From Acanthaster planci (lineage: Eukaryota; Echinodermata; Asteroidea; Valvatida; Acanthasteridae): a stretch of DNA of 64,000 nucleotides. The position numbers were made by a program, and so were the translations under genes. How positions within the stretch are numbered: the stretch's first letter is position 1; the number at the start of each line of letters is the position of its first letter. Positions 1 through 14,142 of the stretch are shown in pieces. The stretch spans positions 1,503,313 through 1,567,312 of the forward strand of contig NW_019091396.1 of the NCBI RefSeq assembly GCF_001949145.1, given 5' to 3'. The notes beneath the pieces were generated by a model. It made no database searches, was not told the DNA's origin, and saw only the letters and a program-made list of their open reading frames with translations.

Positions 1-80
1 AGTTTGGAGACCCCGGCCACGCATATAAACCATACATCTCCGATCCCGGAGTCCCCAGCAGGAAGTGGTTAAGTTGTTAA
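1..80 (+). other. Possible 3' end of an upstream gene (last codons)
   Basis: The first 80 bases are less AT-rich than what follows and are open from the window edge in two + frames. One ends at TAA 70-72; the other ends at TAA 78-80 and reads ...KPYISDPGVPSRKWLSC. AT-rich sequence resembling a 3' UTR follows, with an AATAAA at 1020-1025. I cannot identify a protein from about 25 residues, and chance openness over this length is likely enough that this stays a weak call. Confidence 0.2.
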
Positions 81-1764
81 CTTTTTGTGTTGGTAATCCT
101 TTTGGTTGGGTTTCCATGGCGTTTGTACTAACGTTTCCTTGCTTGGACGTTGTAATTATGCAATTATTGGGAGGTATGATTTCCCTCCTGTGTTACTGTC
201 TTCAGGAATTTGTTTGAATTGTTTCATGAATCACAGCTGTTGTGTTCTCAAGCAAGGCACTTTACTCAAGTCTAGGATATGACACTTGCCCATGAGGGCA
301 GAAAAAGAGTTTTGAAAATGGTTGATCATTGCCTGGGAATGTCTGTTGAAGCTTTGAAATGGGGCCATGTATGAGTCATCTAGAGTCAAATGAGAGCTCT
401 TCAATCGGGGGTAACAATATTCTAAGCACTTAAATTGTATGCTACGTATCGCACCAGTACTGAAATGTCACAGTATAAGATGTCAGGAGATATTTCTTAA
501 TGAAATAGTGTGTGACTGTAATATGTCCTATCAGTTCTCCAATATTTGTTGGTAGTAGCATTTTCCAAAAAGCATTCTCAGAAGTAACACCAACAGCATT
601 ACGTAGCCCTTACACACACAGAATCATGTTTCTCCAATTTCTCCAACTTTCCCTAGCTTAAGTCCGGTGTTAAGACATTTTGACGCATGTATTGTCTGCA
701 CTGTTACTTTGTTCTTATGAAAAGGCCTTGTTTCATTTTTTGTTCATATCCATTGTAAAATCAGATATCTGTACCATGTAACAGTTACTTTTGTACTCTA
801 GCACATTAATAATGTTGTATTTTTGTTAAATGTTAAAGAACAGTACTGTGTTCTCCTGGAAATATCAACATTTTTTACAATATTTTTCAAGTATGAGGCA
901 CACTTCAACATAAAGGTAACCGAATCCCCAAATATTTAGTTTTCATAAAAGTATCATAAACAAGTTTTCATAAAAGTAAGTGAATTTCCAAATGTTTAGT
1001 TTTCAAATAATCAGCTCAACAATAAATATATTCAGAAGATGAAGAGATTTTTTTTTTACATTTTTATGTGTGTTGTCAGTTGTACTGCAAGAAATGGGTA
1101 ATATGATGGTCTTTCAGGTTGGTTGGATTTTGTTGCTGATGTTGTGATAGTCAAGCTGAATTTCCTTTACATGGTGGTCTTCCGTTTTGGAGAGTTGGTC
1201 TGTTGAATGGTTCTCTGGTGGGCCTTCTGTTTATTTTCTCAACATTTCTGTCTAGCCGTCCATTTGTTCGTACTTGGAAGTGTTTTTTTTGGGGGGGGTT
1301 GTTTTGTGGTCTGTGTCATGTTCTCAAATCTTGCGCAGCTTTGGCATGTCTTACATTTACTGCAGATATAATCTTGTCTGCTGTCTGGTAAAACTGGAGT
1401 AATAAATCCATCTGTTCCATTGTGAGTTCTGTGCTCACACCAATTCGGGGAAACTACAAGCATGGAAGGTCTACAGTTTTTAAAGCACATTTTTGGAGAT
1501 GGAAAATGTTTTAGAATTATTTTCTGATTTTTAAGCAAATATTTCTTTCATCCCTAAGACATCCACAAGAAAAAAAAAAGCGGCCAAACCAGCATTCTGG
1601 ACAGAATCCGAAACCAGAAAATGGAAACAACAATTTGGTGTGGCAAAAGATCAGCAAAGAATGCAAAGAGATTCTTCCTGAAATGTTCCAGCATGTTCCA
1701 TTTATTTAATTTCTTTTCACCGATGTCTTCAAAATGGCTGATCTCCACCAAGAACAAATTGTTT
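81..1764. other. Non-coding stretch, no gene seen
   Basis: AT-rich sequence with no convincing coding region. An imperfect direct duplication lies at about 915-1010: two copies of a GTAA-GAAT-CCAAAT-TTTAGTTTTC segment. If the first 80 bases are a terminal exon, part of this stretch would be its 3' UTR. Confidence 0.4.
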
Positions 1765-2201
1765 TCATCAAGGCATTATAATGCCCTGTTACTTTAACGC
1801 CATGAATTTCACAGTATTACAATACCTTAATATGGCCTTATAATGCCCTAAATTTACGGCATGATAATGCCTTTATACGGCATTTAGAATTCATTTGTAG
1901 AAACCTAAGGAAGTATACCGCCCTTATATGGTATTGTAACAGCCTTGGTTTAAGCCGTAATAGAGCATTATAAATGCCGTAATTTCATGGCGTTATAACA
2001 TTGTATTACAACATATACTGGGCATACATCCATCTTGTTTCAATTCTGCTTGTAGGCCTGCATTTTTTTACATATGTGTGCTTGTCTCTGCACTCACATT
2101 CAAGGGATGAACACAGTAAATATTTGCATTACGACATTACAACGCCCTGAAATTATGGTATTAATAATGCTCTGTTACAGTGTCACAATGCTGTAAATAT
2201 A
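1765..2201. repeat. Palindrome-rich AT repeat array
   Basis: Many short related motifs appear in both orientations: GGCATTATAATGCC, GGCCTTATAATGCC, GGCATGATAATGCC, GAGCATTATAAATGCC, CGTTATAACATTG and ACAACGCCCTGAAATTATGG. CATTATAATG is self-complementary, so the array could fold extensively. It looks like a degenerate satellite or a foldback element. I see no target-site duplication. Confidence 0.6.
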
Positions 2202-5200
2202 ATTGTTCTCCGTGGAGTTTAGCCACTTGATCTTCACCAACAGCATTTTAAACCAGTGGAACTAGCTTGGCAGACCATATTTTGTGTTTGCTGCCCTCCA
2301 TTTTTCAAAGTATTATGATCTTCCCAAACTTGTGAGGAATCCAAATTCCTGTTTGCTGCCCTCTTTTGTTCAAACCTGGTGATAACCGGTTAATTTTTGT
2401 ACAAGTTTCAAAGTTCATTAATTAAAGAAAAAGTGAGAACAAAATTGTTTGACGAAACAAATCAATGTAGTTACCAAAGCTTAGTCCTCTTCTTTTATGA
2501 AGGGGCTTAAACTGAGGTTAGGCATTGTTGCAGCATTAGTTTTTGTAACAAATATAGCAGAAATGTGAGCAAGTGAATTGGGCCTGACTCTCTTCAGGTG
2601 TACTTCAAATTGAAGGCTTTCGCCCGATGTCTCAAAGATTTATTGTCTTCCATCAACAATTGAAAAAAATGAGTTTGAACTTTTTTTTTCAGATTTTATT
2701 TGAAAGTTGTAGCAATGTCCAAATATGATGTAATTTATTGACTTGATGAAGTCAGCATCAGTAAATTCATGCGCCAGGAGTTGGGGAAAAAATTTCCTGC
2801 CAGCTTTGCAACTTTCTCACATCAGGGTCAAAGTTGATTTAAATCAGCAGGGCCGGGCCATCTGGGAGGGAGAAAAAAAAAGCACTCAAAAACGAAGGGG
2901 AAAAAAATCCTTAAAAATTAATTGGAGTCGGCTCCAGGGCATACTGTTACTGGACAGGGAGAGAAAAAAAAAGAAATAAAGAACAGGAAAAAATGCAGAC
3001 AGTGTTTTTTTTTGTTCTGACAGAAGGCGGGCAGCTGGCCCAGGGAGAGAAAAAAACAGCCACAGAAACTCAAGCTGAGTGATTTTAATGCTGGAGCGGC
3101 TCATGTTTCAGGGGACCCTGCAACATGTGGTGTATGTCTGCTGAGACGGACTCCCCTCCTTCCCCGAGCTCACACTGGTGGTGAGGATTAAAGGAAGGCT
3201 AAACCTGCTTGGCTGGCTTGGGAGCCAATATTTGCAGCTCCTTGATTGAATTTTGACAAGTGGGGGTGATGTTTCGAAAAGCATGTGGGATGACCTTATT
3301 CATCACTGCCAAACCCCCACCTCACCCCACACCTGTTGTCCTTTTTTGAAACCAGTAGAAGGTTCTTGGGAAGAAATTAAGAACTTCCAAGATGTCCACG
3401 GATGGGGAAAATATAGAACATCAAAAAATGTATGCATGAACAGGAAACAAATGAGTTGTTCATAGGAAACGACTTCTCCGGGCAAACGACTTATTTATCC
3501 ATCTACATTAGTCTCAGACTGTTGGAGATTTCATTGGTGAATTTTCATAGGTCCAAACCATTGATTTTTCTTCGTTCGGTGTAATGGAATGTCAGATTTA
3601 AGATCAGTTTGTGTATCAGAATTAAGGCTGACCTTGTCAATGTTGTTTACGCTCGAAGTGTTCTCGGCCAAGCTGATCTTGCATGTTGTACAAAAAAAAG
3701 TGGTTTACCACTCTTCCTTCAGTTTTCTCTTCCTATCCTTGCCTTGTCTAGACAGACCAGCCTTGCTCCTGGGGATTTGGAAATGACCTTACACTGCCAC
3801 AACACACTCAGCATTTTTTTTTTAATGGAGTGAACTCCTGCACCCTTCTGGAATGTTCAAGCTGAGAGAGGCACAATTTCTGGATCACATGCAGTGGCAT
3901 AACCGGACGGGAAAGGGTGTGCCTTGCTGAATACACAACTGACAGTGTCTGGAAACAAGTTCTGTTCATCTTTTTTTGAACATTTTCATTGGGATGGGAG
4001 AAATGGAGGTATGTGGGTATTGGCCAAGGTTGAATGTAGATGGGAGTCACATCCGAGTCCAAGTTCCTTCATATCTGGCAAGAAAGCATTAGCTTACAAG
4101 GGGGGGAGGCTCCATTCCCCTCTGGTTGTCAAAACTCTCTTTGTCCTTCTGGTGGTAATGATCAATTAGATGGCCATATTTCTTCCCACCTCCTGCTGGC
4201 TGGGTTTCAAGTTCAACAGGGCGGCATGCCGACATGCCCCGGCTGACTTTGTGTCCTTCGTGTTATGTCTTATGTGGTAACTAACTTGATTTTCTCCCCA
4301 GAGACTTTGGATAAAATATGTTTACCACATTCTCCGCAAGAAAATCTTGGAGTCGGGCTATTACAATATAAATGGAATGTCTCTACAATCCACCCCTTCC
4401 CCTCAGAAATTCACTTTTAAGCATTAATCTCAACAAATGTTAGCCTATGCCGTTTTCCAATACTTGACTTCGGCTCCGTCTCAGGCTTCAACTGTTTTTT
4501 ACTACCTGACTTTGAAGTTGTAAGCACAATAGTTAGCCTGATAGTGCCACAAAACATCAAATAAAAGACAGGAGAACCAAACATTACAGTACTTCGATTT
4601 AGTTAAATGCTTCTGGCCCACAATCAGGCATTGGTTTTGGAGGTGAAGCCTGAGACAGGGATGAAGTTGAGTATTGGAAAACGGTCCTAGTCTGGTTTTT
4701 TTTTTAATATATATCAGTGCTATCATGAAAAAATATCAGTGCTACCATGAGTATATTTTCTCTTGAGCCCCATTTTTGAAGAAACTTTTAACACTCTGGA
4801 ATGCCGTTGAAATAAACAATTGTCGTTTGGGCTGTGATACTCAAATGTTAGTTGAGTTAAATGGATGATTGAGAAAAATGCCTGAAATTCATCATTTCAA
4901 TAGTTGTTGAAATAACCTTTCGATGCTTGTGATTGCTACCGGACGTTTCTAAGCAGAAGAAATGTGTTTGTCTCCAGCACTCTTCAAACCACCTAATTCA
5001 GGTCCAGGTCCCGATACTTTTTGGGTTGCTTTATACATTTAGTGTCTCTTTTTATCAATTTTATCCATTCTTTTGTTCCATTGTTACTCTTCAACATCAA
5101 AAGTTCAGAAGTCGGTAACTCTTCCTGGATGCTTGATCGTTTGTTAACTCTCATCCTGAGCAAAAAGAGCGCATGTACCGCCAATCCTACATGCGGTGCC

Positions 5201-8200
5201 ACGTTCTCAATGCAGTTGTTCAACAGACTCGAATTCCGGAATGGTGGGACAGTAATGACCAAATGTTTTCCTCCACCGTTGTTGTTTTAAGAGGTCTGAA
5301 CCTCAAGTGCATTGCCATTTGAAGGAGGCCACATGTACCTGTTTTGTCTGCTCTGTTGTGGGATTCAGAGATTCTTCGAAATCGTCTCGAATTCTTGTGC
5401 GGATTGGCAGATCTGTCAGCACTGCCACCCATGGTTTGTTCATCAGTGCATCCAATACCAAACATATGACTAAATAAGCTATCAAGAAATTCTTAGAATT
5501 TCATGTTTTCTGTAGGGGGTAAGCAACTCAATAGTGCCTCCAGTGGTGGTCTTACTTGTTTGTGAGAAAAAAAGAACAATGGTAATTCTTCCACTTAATC
5601 TTCTGTGCTTGTACAAAATCTATTGCACCATCATCCAATTCCAACATCCGTCCATTCTTTTTCTTTGTATATTCTGTGTACTGTCATCATGATAATTCAA
5701 ACACCCTGGAGAGTAAATTTATCACCTCGCCTCAATGCAGCCAAGAAATTGTGAGCAGAGGCATTGAAAAAAAATGTCAGTTTTTGGTGATGGAGACAAT
5801 TGTGAAAGGAAAATCCAGGCGGATAAAAGAAGAATCAGTCTGCGGCATTGGGGATTTAGTACAGTTCAGACTAGAATCACTAACACTTGTAGCAGGGGAC
5901 CAAGAGTACTCTGCACCTGTCAGTGGGGTTTTTTTTTGTCAGTGGAATTTGCTTTTTAATGCTTCTTTAAAGCCTTCATAGAGAGTCATGTCTTAACTCT
6001 CATGATTAATTAAGCAAATCAAATGGGCCACCTGTACACATCAGTTTCCCCAAAATCATAATCCAGAGACTGTTGGCAAAACTCCTCAATCCCCTAGAAG
6101 ATAGGAAGAATAACTCGGTTGAAAAACACAGGTGTTTGTTGTCACCAGAGTGACAGTAGTGCTGGCCTGCCAGAATTGTCCTCGTCAGGTCACCTGGACA
6201 TTCTGTTTGTCATGATGTCCTCTTGATGAGGCCACCATCCCATCCCCCCCTCCCCCACACAAATTCCGAGGTTATACCCATTGGCCTGAAAATATCAGTC
6301 ATCATCAGCTGCTTGATGGTGCACCACTTGCACCAGGGAGTTATTGAAATGTGGACTTAAATGACCCGGTCATTAGTAGCCCTTTGTTTTTCTGCAACCA
6401 CCATTACAGCTCCTGGCTGTGTTGAAACAGGTGTCTTGTTTGTGTGCTAATGCAGTTTGAATTGAGGAGGACCAGTCTTCATACACCCGAAAAAGTGTTG
6501 ATCCTGAATTTGTCTGTCAAACCCATGCAAGGCTGATCTCAGATGGGGGGAAGGGGGGTCTGTGGTCCCACCATTCAAGATGTTTGTGTTTACCAACTCC
6601 TTGCCAGGAGCACTTTGTGACTGGTTTTACCCTCCACCAACAAGTTAATAGCCTGTGCACTTTGCTAGTATTGGTACATTTACTGTGGGCGTCACTGTAA
6701 CTGATTCAGACACCACCCACCTAAGGTGGTAATTGGTTGTGGGAATTGCTGAATACATGCTTGGGGTCAGAATGTTTTGCCTGTTTGTCTCTCCTAGGTT
6801 AGACGTTGCAACGGTATTTATAAGATAATGGGTTTGAATCCAGCCCAAGTCCGTTTTTGGTTCGTCTCATTATTTCTTTCTGGATGAAGAAAAGTCACAA
6901 TTGTGATTAATTTCTGGTAATGACACCATGATGACACCAAGGATTCCTCAAAAGTGTCCTAGGCACTGTAGCTCGCAAACCTGAAGAATTCTGTGGACAG
7001 GAAACAATAACTGAATGAGAAGCAGTTACAACTACAGCTTTGGAGGTGGGAGGAAAACCCCTTTTACCTTGAAAAGAAAATTGGATTTGTTTATTGAAAA
7101 ACTTTATTAAGGAAATACTGCAGAGGAGGTTGGCCCACGTTTCAGAGACCAGAAAATGGAACAGGAAATGAAAACTAGTTATTGACGGATGAATTGTTCA
7201 GGTTTGTCTGCCGCTAAGGTCTTTAGCACACGTGTATTATCCTGTGGGGCCTTTTAGTAGAGATATTGTTTATTTAGACAATGGGACTTTTCTCCCAACC
7301 TTTTACAATATTTCCCTCACTGTTAATGTCTGCCGTTAGAATGTGCCAGTTCACATTCATTCTTCGATCTTCTCGTTATTCTTCCTCTTCTGGATCTCGC
7401 AAACAATCTCCTCTGACTGATATTTTGTTTGTCTTTTTGGCTACACAGCATTGTACATGTACCTGCTCCTTCGTCTCCATCCAGAGGTGTATTCTGTGGA
7501 GAGTTACACATGGAAACATTTTCTAATAGAAATTGAAAGTGCAGGAGTTTTAAGAACAACTCTATCACATTTTTTTGGAAGAGAGGGATAGGATTGTTTA
7601 GAGATGAAAAATATTCACCCTCCCCCCCAAAATCCCCCCCCCCATCAGGATGTGGATACACCACTGCTCCCTCTGGCAGGTTTTCATTTAAATTGCTTGG
7701 AATACTCCACAGACAATGATTGTGATTGATTCTCACCTTGATGTAGAAGACAGAGACAGGTTGTTTAAAGTAGGAAACACAAACTCAGATGCTATAATGC
7801 TGAAAGTATATTACACTCTTCTGTCATCATGTGAGTTCCCAAGGGGGTGATTTCTCCATAATAATTGCCAGCATCTGGAACGATTTAACACTATAACAGG
7901 TTTGTTGTATGAGTTTTTTTTTCTTTGACATGCCATCAGTTCTGACCTTGCTTTTAAGACCCTTTAAATCCAGTTTTATCTCAGAAATAGCAAATTCATG
8001 TTAATTTCATTTCCATCTTCCCAACCAGGGAAGAAAGTGGGACATGTAGGTTAAATATACAGGGGTGGACTGAACAATGGTGATCTTATCTTGGTGCCAG
8101 AACCGAGCTTCTCCAGTTTTGCAGATTTTGCAAAATATGTAACCTGCACTGTCTGGATTAAATAAAAGTAATATGATACTCTTGTAGGATGAAGCATCTA

Positions 8201-9772
8201 TAGGACTTCCCAACCTGTCCACCCTTCCTGGAAAACAAAAAAGGTTGAGGACCTGTTTGAAAAAAACAACCTCGTCTCAATTATCCCCGGTGGTTGAACT
8301 AGGAAGTGCCAGTACCTTCATAAAAATTGGTAGACTGTTGCCCAGATGCCAGCAGTCTGAAAAGCTCATCAAGATTGCTGATAAGACTGTTTGTTAGTGA
8401 TCACCCAAAAGGTCTCGGTGCCCCCAGGCAGAAGGATTTTTATCTTGTTGCAGATCAAAACTATAGGTCAGTAGACACCAATGAGAATTGTACTGGTGAT
8501 AGTTCCGTAACCAATTATTCAGTAATTTTTCTCTTATATTTTCATAATCCTGATTTTGCACTACTTCTGATTTCAACCTCCCCAGTGTTGTATTTTTAAT
8601 CCATTTTGCAATTCCAAGTTTACATCTTTTCAGTGTCCTAAATTTCCCTTTAAATCTCCATTCTGCCTTCTGCTACTGTCTGCCTCCCTCCCTCCCTATT
8701 TCTAGCTTCTTGTAAAGACTTACTGAGAGATTAATAGTCGGGATTGGAGAAGAAAATGATCAGGTCTGTGAAAGCTATTTTTTTCCTGTCGAAAGCGTGT
8801 GAAGGTAGATACACAAGTGACACTACAGCACCTTACAAAATCTAAATGGCATTAGCGCTTCATGAAATTGTAATTTTTGGCAAATTGTTCTGGTAAAATC
8901 AAATTAAGCTTATTTGAAACCTCTGAAGAAAAAAATTGTTGATGTGACAATATCAAAGCCTACTGCTTTAACTTGTGGCATCAGTTTTTTCTATGGCCTG
9001 ACCAAATTTCACAGAAGCATGAGTTTTAGCCTCCACCTGTTGTGGCAGCCAACTCCCCACACATCTGCCTCAAGGAGCTGAGGGCAGCATTCGACTCTGA
9101 CCCTATTAATCTTGAGGCCACCACAAATGCCAAACAGCTTTTAAAGTTTAATTCCCATGCCTCTCTGTGACCCAACAGCAGATCGTAAGCACAGCTGCTT
9201 TGGGGATTTCATACAGAACCCAGGCTGTAGACAGAGTTTTTTCTGAAAGCTTGCAAGAGAAAGACAGAAAGAAAGACACGCTTTGTTCAATCTGGAACCA
9301 AGCTTGTAAAATGTGACTGTGCTTAAGTTTGGAACAAATTTAATAACAGAGGTTTTTCAACATTATCAGGGGGTTTCCTTGTTCTGGCTGAATTTCAAAC
9401 TCTGGCATTGGTACAGCAGACTTCTTGTTGGGAAAATCTTATACTTTGCCCTGTCCCCCGTAGCAGTTTTTCCACCACAACACACTCCTAAGGCTACTCG
9501 ATCACTGTTAACCTTTGAAAATACCTACATGTACATGTGGGGGAAGAAGTGCTCGGAGTAATACCATCCTTTGTAATTGTGATGGGAGTTGTATTTTTTA
9601 AGTGCTCTCAGAATAATCCTCACGTTCAAAATTCAACATAATTTGTCTTTTGGGGTTGATCAGGCAAATTATCATATGGCATATTATTTTCATCACTGAT
9701 TTATTTATCCGCCCCCTCTCCCCAAGTTCTCTTCAGCTTTTTTTTATCTGTATCCATCAAAGACCTACAAGT
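2202..9772. other. Long non-coding stretch, no gene seen
   Basis: No open frame here shows recognisable protein sequence or plausible splice structure. Notable local content is a purine-rich stretch at about 2865-3060 with repeated GGGAGAGAAAAAAA tracts, C-rich runs at 7620-7645, and a TTTGAATCC (tRNA B-box-like) sequence at about 6832-6840. Short frames on both strands overlap each other and look like chance openness. Confidence 0.4.
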
Positions 9773-10034
9773 ATATGGGTCATTCCACAAAGTTCGGACA
9801 CAGTTTGTGACAGCATCCCTTGTTACATCATGAAAATAAACATCTTTTCTCCCTGCATGTGGATTCTAAATTGACATTGTTCTAAATCTTGCTAGGTTCT
9901 TGTAGTGGTGTGCTTCATCTTTGCCGAATAATAATGACTTAATCTGTTGAAATGTGAAAATATTGGGCAATAAAAGTTGCTGATGAAGGGACGCCATAAC
10001 AGGATGTGCCTGAACTTCATGGAATGACCCATAT
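9773..10034. mobile_element. Foldback MITE-like element, about 262 bp
   Basis: The left end begins ATATGGGTCATTCCACAAAG and the right end is an inverted imperfect copy (reverse complement ATATGGGTCATTCCATGAAG). Similarity continues inward for roughly 50 bp through GTTC-G-CACA and CATCCCTT/CGTCCCTT. The core has no coding frame. This is the architecture of a non-autonomous DNA transposon with long terminal inverted repeats. The family is not identified and the target duplication is unclear. Confidence 0.7.
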
Positions 10035-13000
10035 GCATATAACAATTTCAACAAAAAGGAGACTTGAATTTCTTAATCGGTCATTTTAAAAATCTTTTTG
10101 TAGTTTGTATGTTTTCCAGCTGGTATTCATAGGACTGTTGACCTTTGACACTGGCCCACAGTGGTTTAGGTCAGAAGTGCAGGCACATTTGGGTCTGGAA
10201 CAAGACTTTCCCACAACTAGCCCAGACTGATCGTACTTCCGCCCCCATGTGTCTAACCATTGGACGCCAATTGTAAATGATAACAGGCTAAATCGCACTG
10301 CAGTGGAATTAATTTTCCGGGTTGTTTTGTGAAAGGAAATCAATCTAGGATGGTAGAGTGGCAGGAGGGAATCATCCCATGATTTTATAGACTTTTATAG
10401 ACTCTGCGGTTATGGTTAAGAGAAACTTAAATGGACTGGGCTTGTTTTCTTGCCAGTGAACTCCTAAACCAGACAGAAAAACTGATGTCTGCAGGGAACA
10501 ATCGGTAGTCATTAAACACAAAGGACGTCTCAAAACATAGAACAACATATGAGGAACCGAATCATATATGTCAGTGTCTGTTCTGAAATGGTGAGGTCAT
10601 TGAGGTTGCAAATGGAACATCCTTGGGTCTTGAGTCAGCATTTTCATCTGTGCTTTCTCTGTGATTGAATTTGTTTCACTGAAATAATTGACGGTCAATT
10701 ATAATGAGTAGATTTCTCAATTTAAGTTTTGCTCAGGAAATCTTTCTGGTTGATTATTTTATAATTTGAACTTCTGAAATTACAACAGAGCAAACACTGC
10801 AAAGTTTCTGGTACATAACAGTCAAAAAAATTATGATAAAACAAAAACTGATACTGAGCAATGCTGGTTTTGTATTACTTACTTCCAATGGCCACCTATT
10901 ATGAAGGCGAGCCAGTTCCTATATGCACCTGCTGTGAAGTCCTGGTGCGTTCTGGACTACAAAATGCCTGGAATACTGCTCTCATCCGAAACCAAAACTG
11001 TGAGGTTTAAAGGCAAATAAATGTGAACAGTGTTGTTTAAATTGTTTGCTAGGTAGTGCTTTGGGAGTTTGTTTGTTTTTTGGGGGCTGAATGTTTCATC
11101 TTTTCATTGCAAAGCCAGTTTGCCAATTCCTCCAACAACAAACACAAGCAGGACATTTAATACCTGATTCTCTAACAGAAAATTTCACTGTTTGTTGTAA
11201 GGATCAAATTTTACAGTTATAAAAGCCAGGGTGTTGTACAAATTAATGATTCTTTTTTTTTCCAATTAAACACAGGCACAACTTCTTGTAGTCATTGGGC
11301 CATATTATGCATGGCACTTTTGATTACTTGGTGGGAGAAGACATGTGTATTTTGAACTGCTGTGCTTACACCCATACAAGCTACGGTAATCTGTATGACA
11401 GTGTGTACTAACACACGATAGTTAGGCAGATCACGGATGATCACCATGCATGCAGAGTTAGGCAACATTATGTACTACCACAAGCTTTGATGAAAAGTTA
11501 GGCAGATTGAGCCATCCTTATTCATCTACATGTACCCACTGATGATTTTACCACATGGACTAAATGATTGAAAGCCCTGAACCCATGGCTACTTCTAGCT
11601 CAGGAAACATAAAGACCTTGTTCTCTACAATTTTTGGGGACGGCCTTTTCTGATAGCTGACCTTTTCACGGAGGCCAGACATTGTTCTGTTTCTTGAAAT
11701 TACCTATTTCCCTCCAACACCAAAGAAATGCTCTCTGATGATAACAATTGCATTGTTGAGAGTCACCTGGATTTTCATTTATCCCCAACGTGAGATGTCA
11801 AAGAGGAAGTGAGTGGAAGAGAGTCGGCCCTGACCGATGGCTGATGGTGAGGCTTTGTCGTGTCTGAGTCGATCACCTGATTTTAGGGATAGAATTGAGC
11901 TGGTCTGAACTGGCAGTATCTCATCGTACTAACTTTCCTGCCTAGAGTTGTATGCATGAACAGTGCTGGTGTGAAGTTGCAGACCTCTAAGATAAATTGT
12001 TTTCTGCTTCAAAATTTTTTTGGTTTTTGTTTTTTAATTTTTTTTTTAGGATTGGTCATTTTAGTATTGTGTTGGTCATTTTAGTAATAAGTTGAAGGAT
12101 TGGTGCTCTTTGACTTCCAATTTGTTGGGTCCTGTTCTCCCTCTAGCACTTTTTAGGACACCCCATGTTGACCCTGTCTACCAAATTTGTGATGTTAGGC
12201 TGGAACTTTGATGGGATGTGTCATCAGGTTGCCTGCAGGCAGAATATTTCCATCATCCTGTCAACATTCTTTGGCATGTGTCCACAGTGGGGTTAATATA
12301 TGGCTATGATCATGGCCAGTAATGGGAAAGAGTAACGACTTTGAGTCATAATTCAATTTGAATTAGTAGCCAAAGAATCATAATTGGACAGTTGTTCTTG
12401 AGTTCAGGTTTTAGACTAGGTTTAACGCTAAAGAAAGCGGAAGTGAGATTTGATGGAATCTTCTTTGTTTCCTTTCAGTTTCTCTTTTATTGGAAAGAAC
12501 ATTTGAACTTTGGTTTACCTTTCCAGGGTCCCGGTCGTTGAGGATCCTTATCAAGGAAACCCAGCACTTTGAAAAGTTGGCACATCCCTGACAATGCCAC
12601 TGAACCCTAGCCAATCATGGCCAGGAACTGGTCAAAGCCTTGGCTTGTAAAGGCTAGCCTCTAACCTGGCAGCCTGCCACAGCTTTGTCCTTCAACTCTG
12701 GGTGAACACACGTTTTTTTTCCCTCTAAACTCAGAGAAAGTCAATCCCCCAACCACCACCGCCAGCTCCAGTGATATAGTGAGGATTTCTATTGGTGGGG
12801 GTGGGGAGGGAGTGGGGGGCATTGCCTCATTATTAAAGGCCAAGAGAGTTGAAGACAAAGCCTTTAGGGACTAAAGACTTGAGGCAGTTAGGAACCAAAC
12901 TTACAATACTGTACTACAGGAAAGGATATTAGTAACTTTTGGCCCAGTAGTGTGTATGAAAGAAGAGAATTTTTCAAAGGAAGGGGACAGTTCTGGGTGC

Positions 13001-13619
13001 AAACCAACAGGCTACAGCCGGAAGTGGTTACATTTGTTAGCCAGTGGCTTAGATAATTTTCAGCTGTAGCTTCAGCTGTGTATTACTCTTCCTCTCCCCC
13101 TCTTCAACCTTGAACCCTCCAGGCTTCAACCGTCCTCTTTTTTAGCAACATCCCTTCAGGCCATCACGTTCCCCACCAGGGTTACCCCCTCCCCCCAACC
13201 AAAAGAGGTCACAGGTCCCTAGGTTTCCATGGTAACCTCATCTCTCAAGGAAGAACAATAACTAAAGAGCCAATCAGAAGGCTGGGTCATTGGGATATGA
13301 CCCCGTCCACTCTGTGATGTGATTTATGGTGACATTTGAAATCGTTGGGAATTTCAGCTTATTTTTTATGGTCCCCTGTGGAACAAACCTGACCTCCTGG
13401 GTGTTTCTGCTTGTCATGTCAGCAAAATTAACATTTGTGTAAACTTTACTGCATGTACATGTACCTTCTATAGCTTTTACTATTGATTTTGAACATACAG
13501 ATACACGTACACCATACGTACACGTACATTACACCACCATCACCTCCAAAGAAAAAGATCACATTTTATTGGAAATCGGGAAATCTTGACCATCTTTTTT
13601 CTGTCATCATTGATATCGG
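10035..13619. other. Non-coding stretch, no gene seen
   Basis: No supportable gene. A small direct duplication of TTGGTCATTTTAGTA occurs at about 12054-12088. The rest is unstructured AT-rich sequence with homopolymer runs. Confidence 0.4.
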
Positions 13620-13700
13620 ACTCTATAATAATAATAATAATACAGCATTTATAAGGCGCCTGTATCTGGTGACCATTCAAAGGTGCCGGTCTGATGAAAG
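13620..13700 (-). repeat. (ATA)n-ended interspersed repeat tail
   Basis: An (ATA)n run at about 13625-13642 is followed by ACAGCATTTATAAGGCGCCTGTATC. A trinucleotide tail next to a CATTTATA-GCGCC motif is typical of SINE or LINE 3' ends in marine invertebrates. The element would lie on the - strand with its tail toward lower coordinates. Its upstream limit is not visible. Confidence 0.5.
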
Positions 13701-14118
13701 AGCCTCGGTCTCAAGATCTTGTTTATGGAGCGGATTTCTTGTATTAATCCCACATATAACTGCAACTGAAATTTCTTCATCCAGAGACCGTGTGAGAGGG
13801 CTGGGAAAGAAAGCTCAGATCTTGTTAAGGATGGTGCTAACTCACAGTTACTAATGAACTGAGGAAACTTTTCATTGAAATGTTTTATATATATCACAAT
13901 TTGTAGTGTTTGCCAGTTGTAATTCACTATACTTCGGATCAAATGTAATCAGTACTTAAAATCATAATCTTGTTGACAATATGTTGGCTTTTGGGAAGAT
14001 AATGTTTGTGTCGTTAATTATTGCATTTTGGAACAACAACAGGTATTCTTTGGATGAGTGTAGAATGGAAAAATTCATCCCTTTTGAGTTTAAAAAACAT
14101 TTTAAAATCCAGTCTCTG
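13701..14118. other. Non-coding stretch, no gene seen
   Basis: This may include the body of the preceding repeat, since GATGAAAGAGCCTCGGTCTC and following bases read like degraded interspersed sequence. Nothing else is recognised. Confidence 0.3.
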
Positions 14119-14142
14119 CATGTACATGTACATGTACATGTA
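14119..14142. repeat. (CATGTA)4 microsatellite
   Basis: Four perfect CATGTA units. The same self-complementary hexamer recurs in short runs elsewhere in the window (9528, 13452, 25063-25104, 49974), so it is a genome-wide simple repeat rather than a local signal. Confidence 0.85.

Noticed and set aside
2865-3060. Possible regulatory triplex-forming purine tract
   Set aside because: Homopurine runs are interrupted and mirror symmetry is not evident. Treated as low-complexity sequence.
7323-7736. 137-codon open frame on the - strand
   Set aside because: Low-complexity stretches from C/G runs and no family resemblance.
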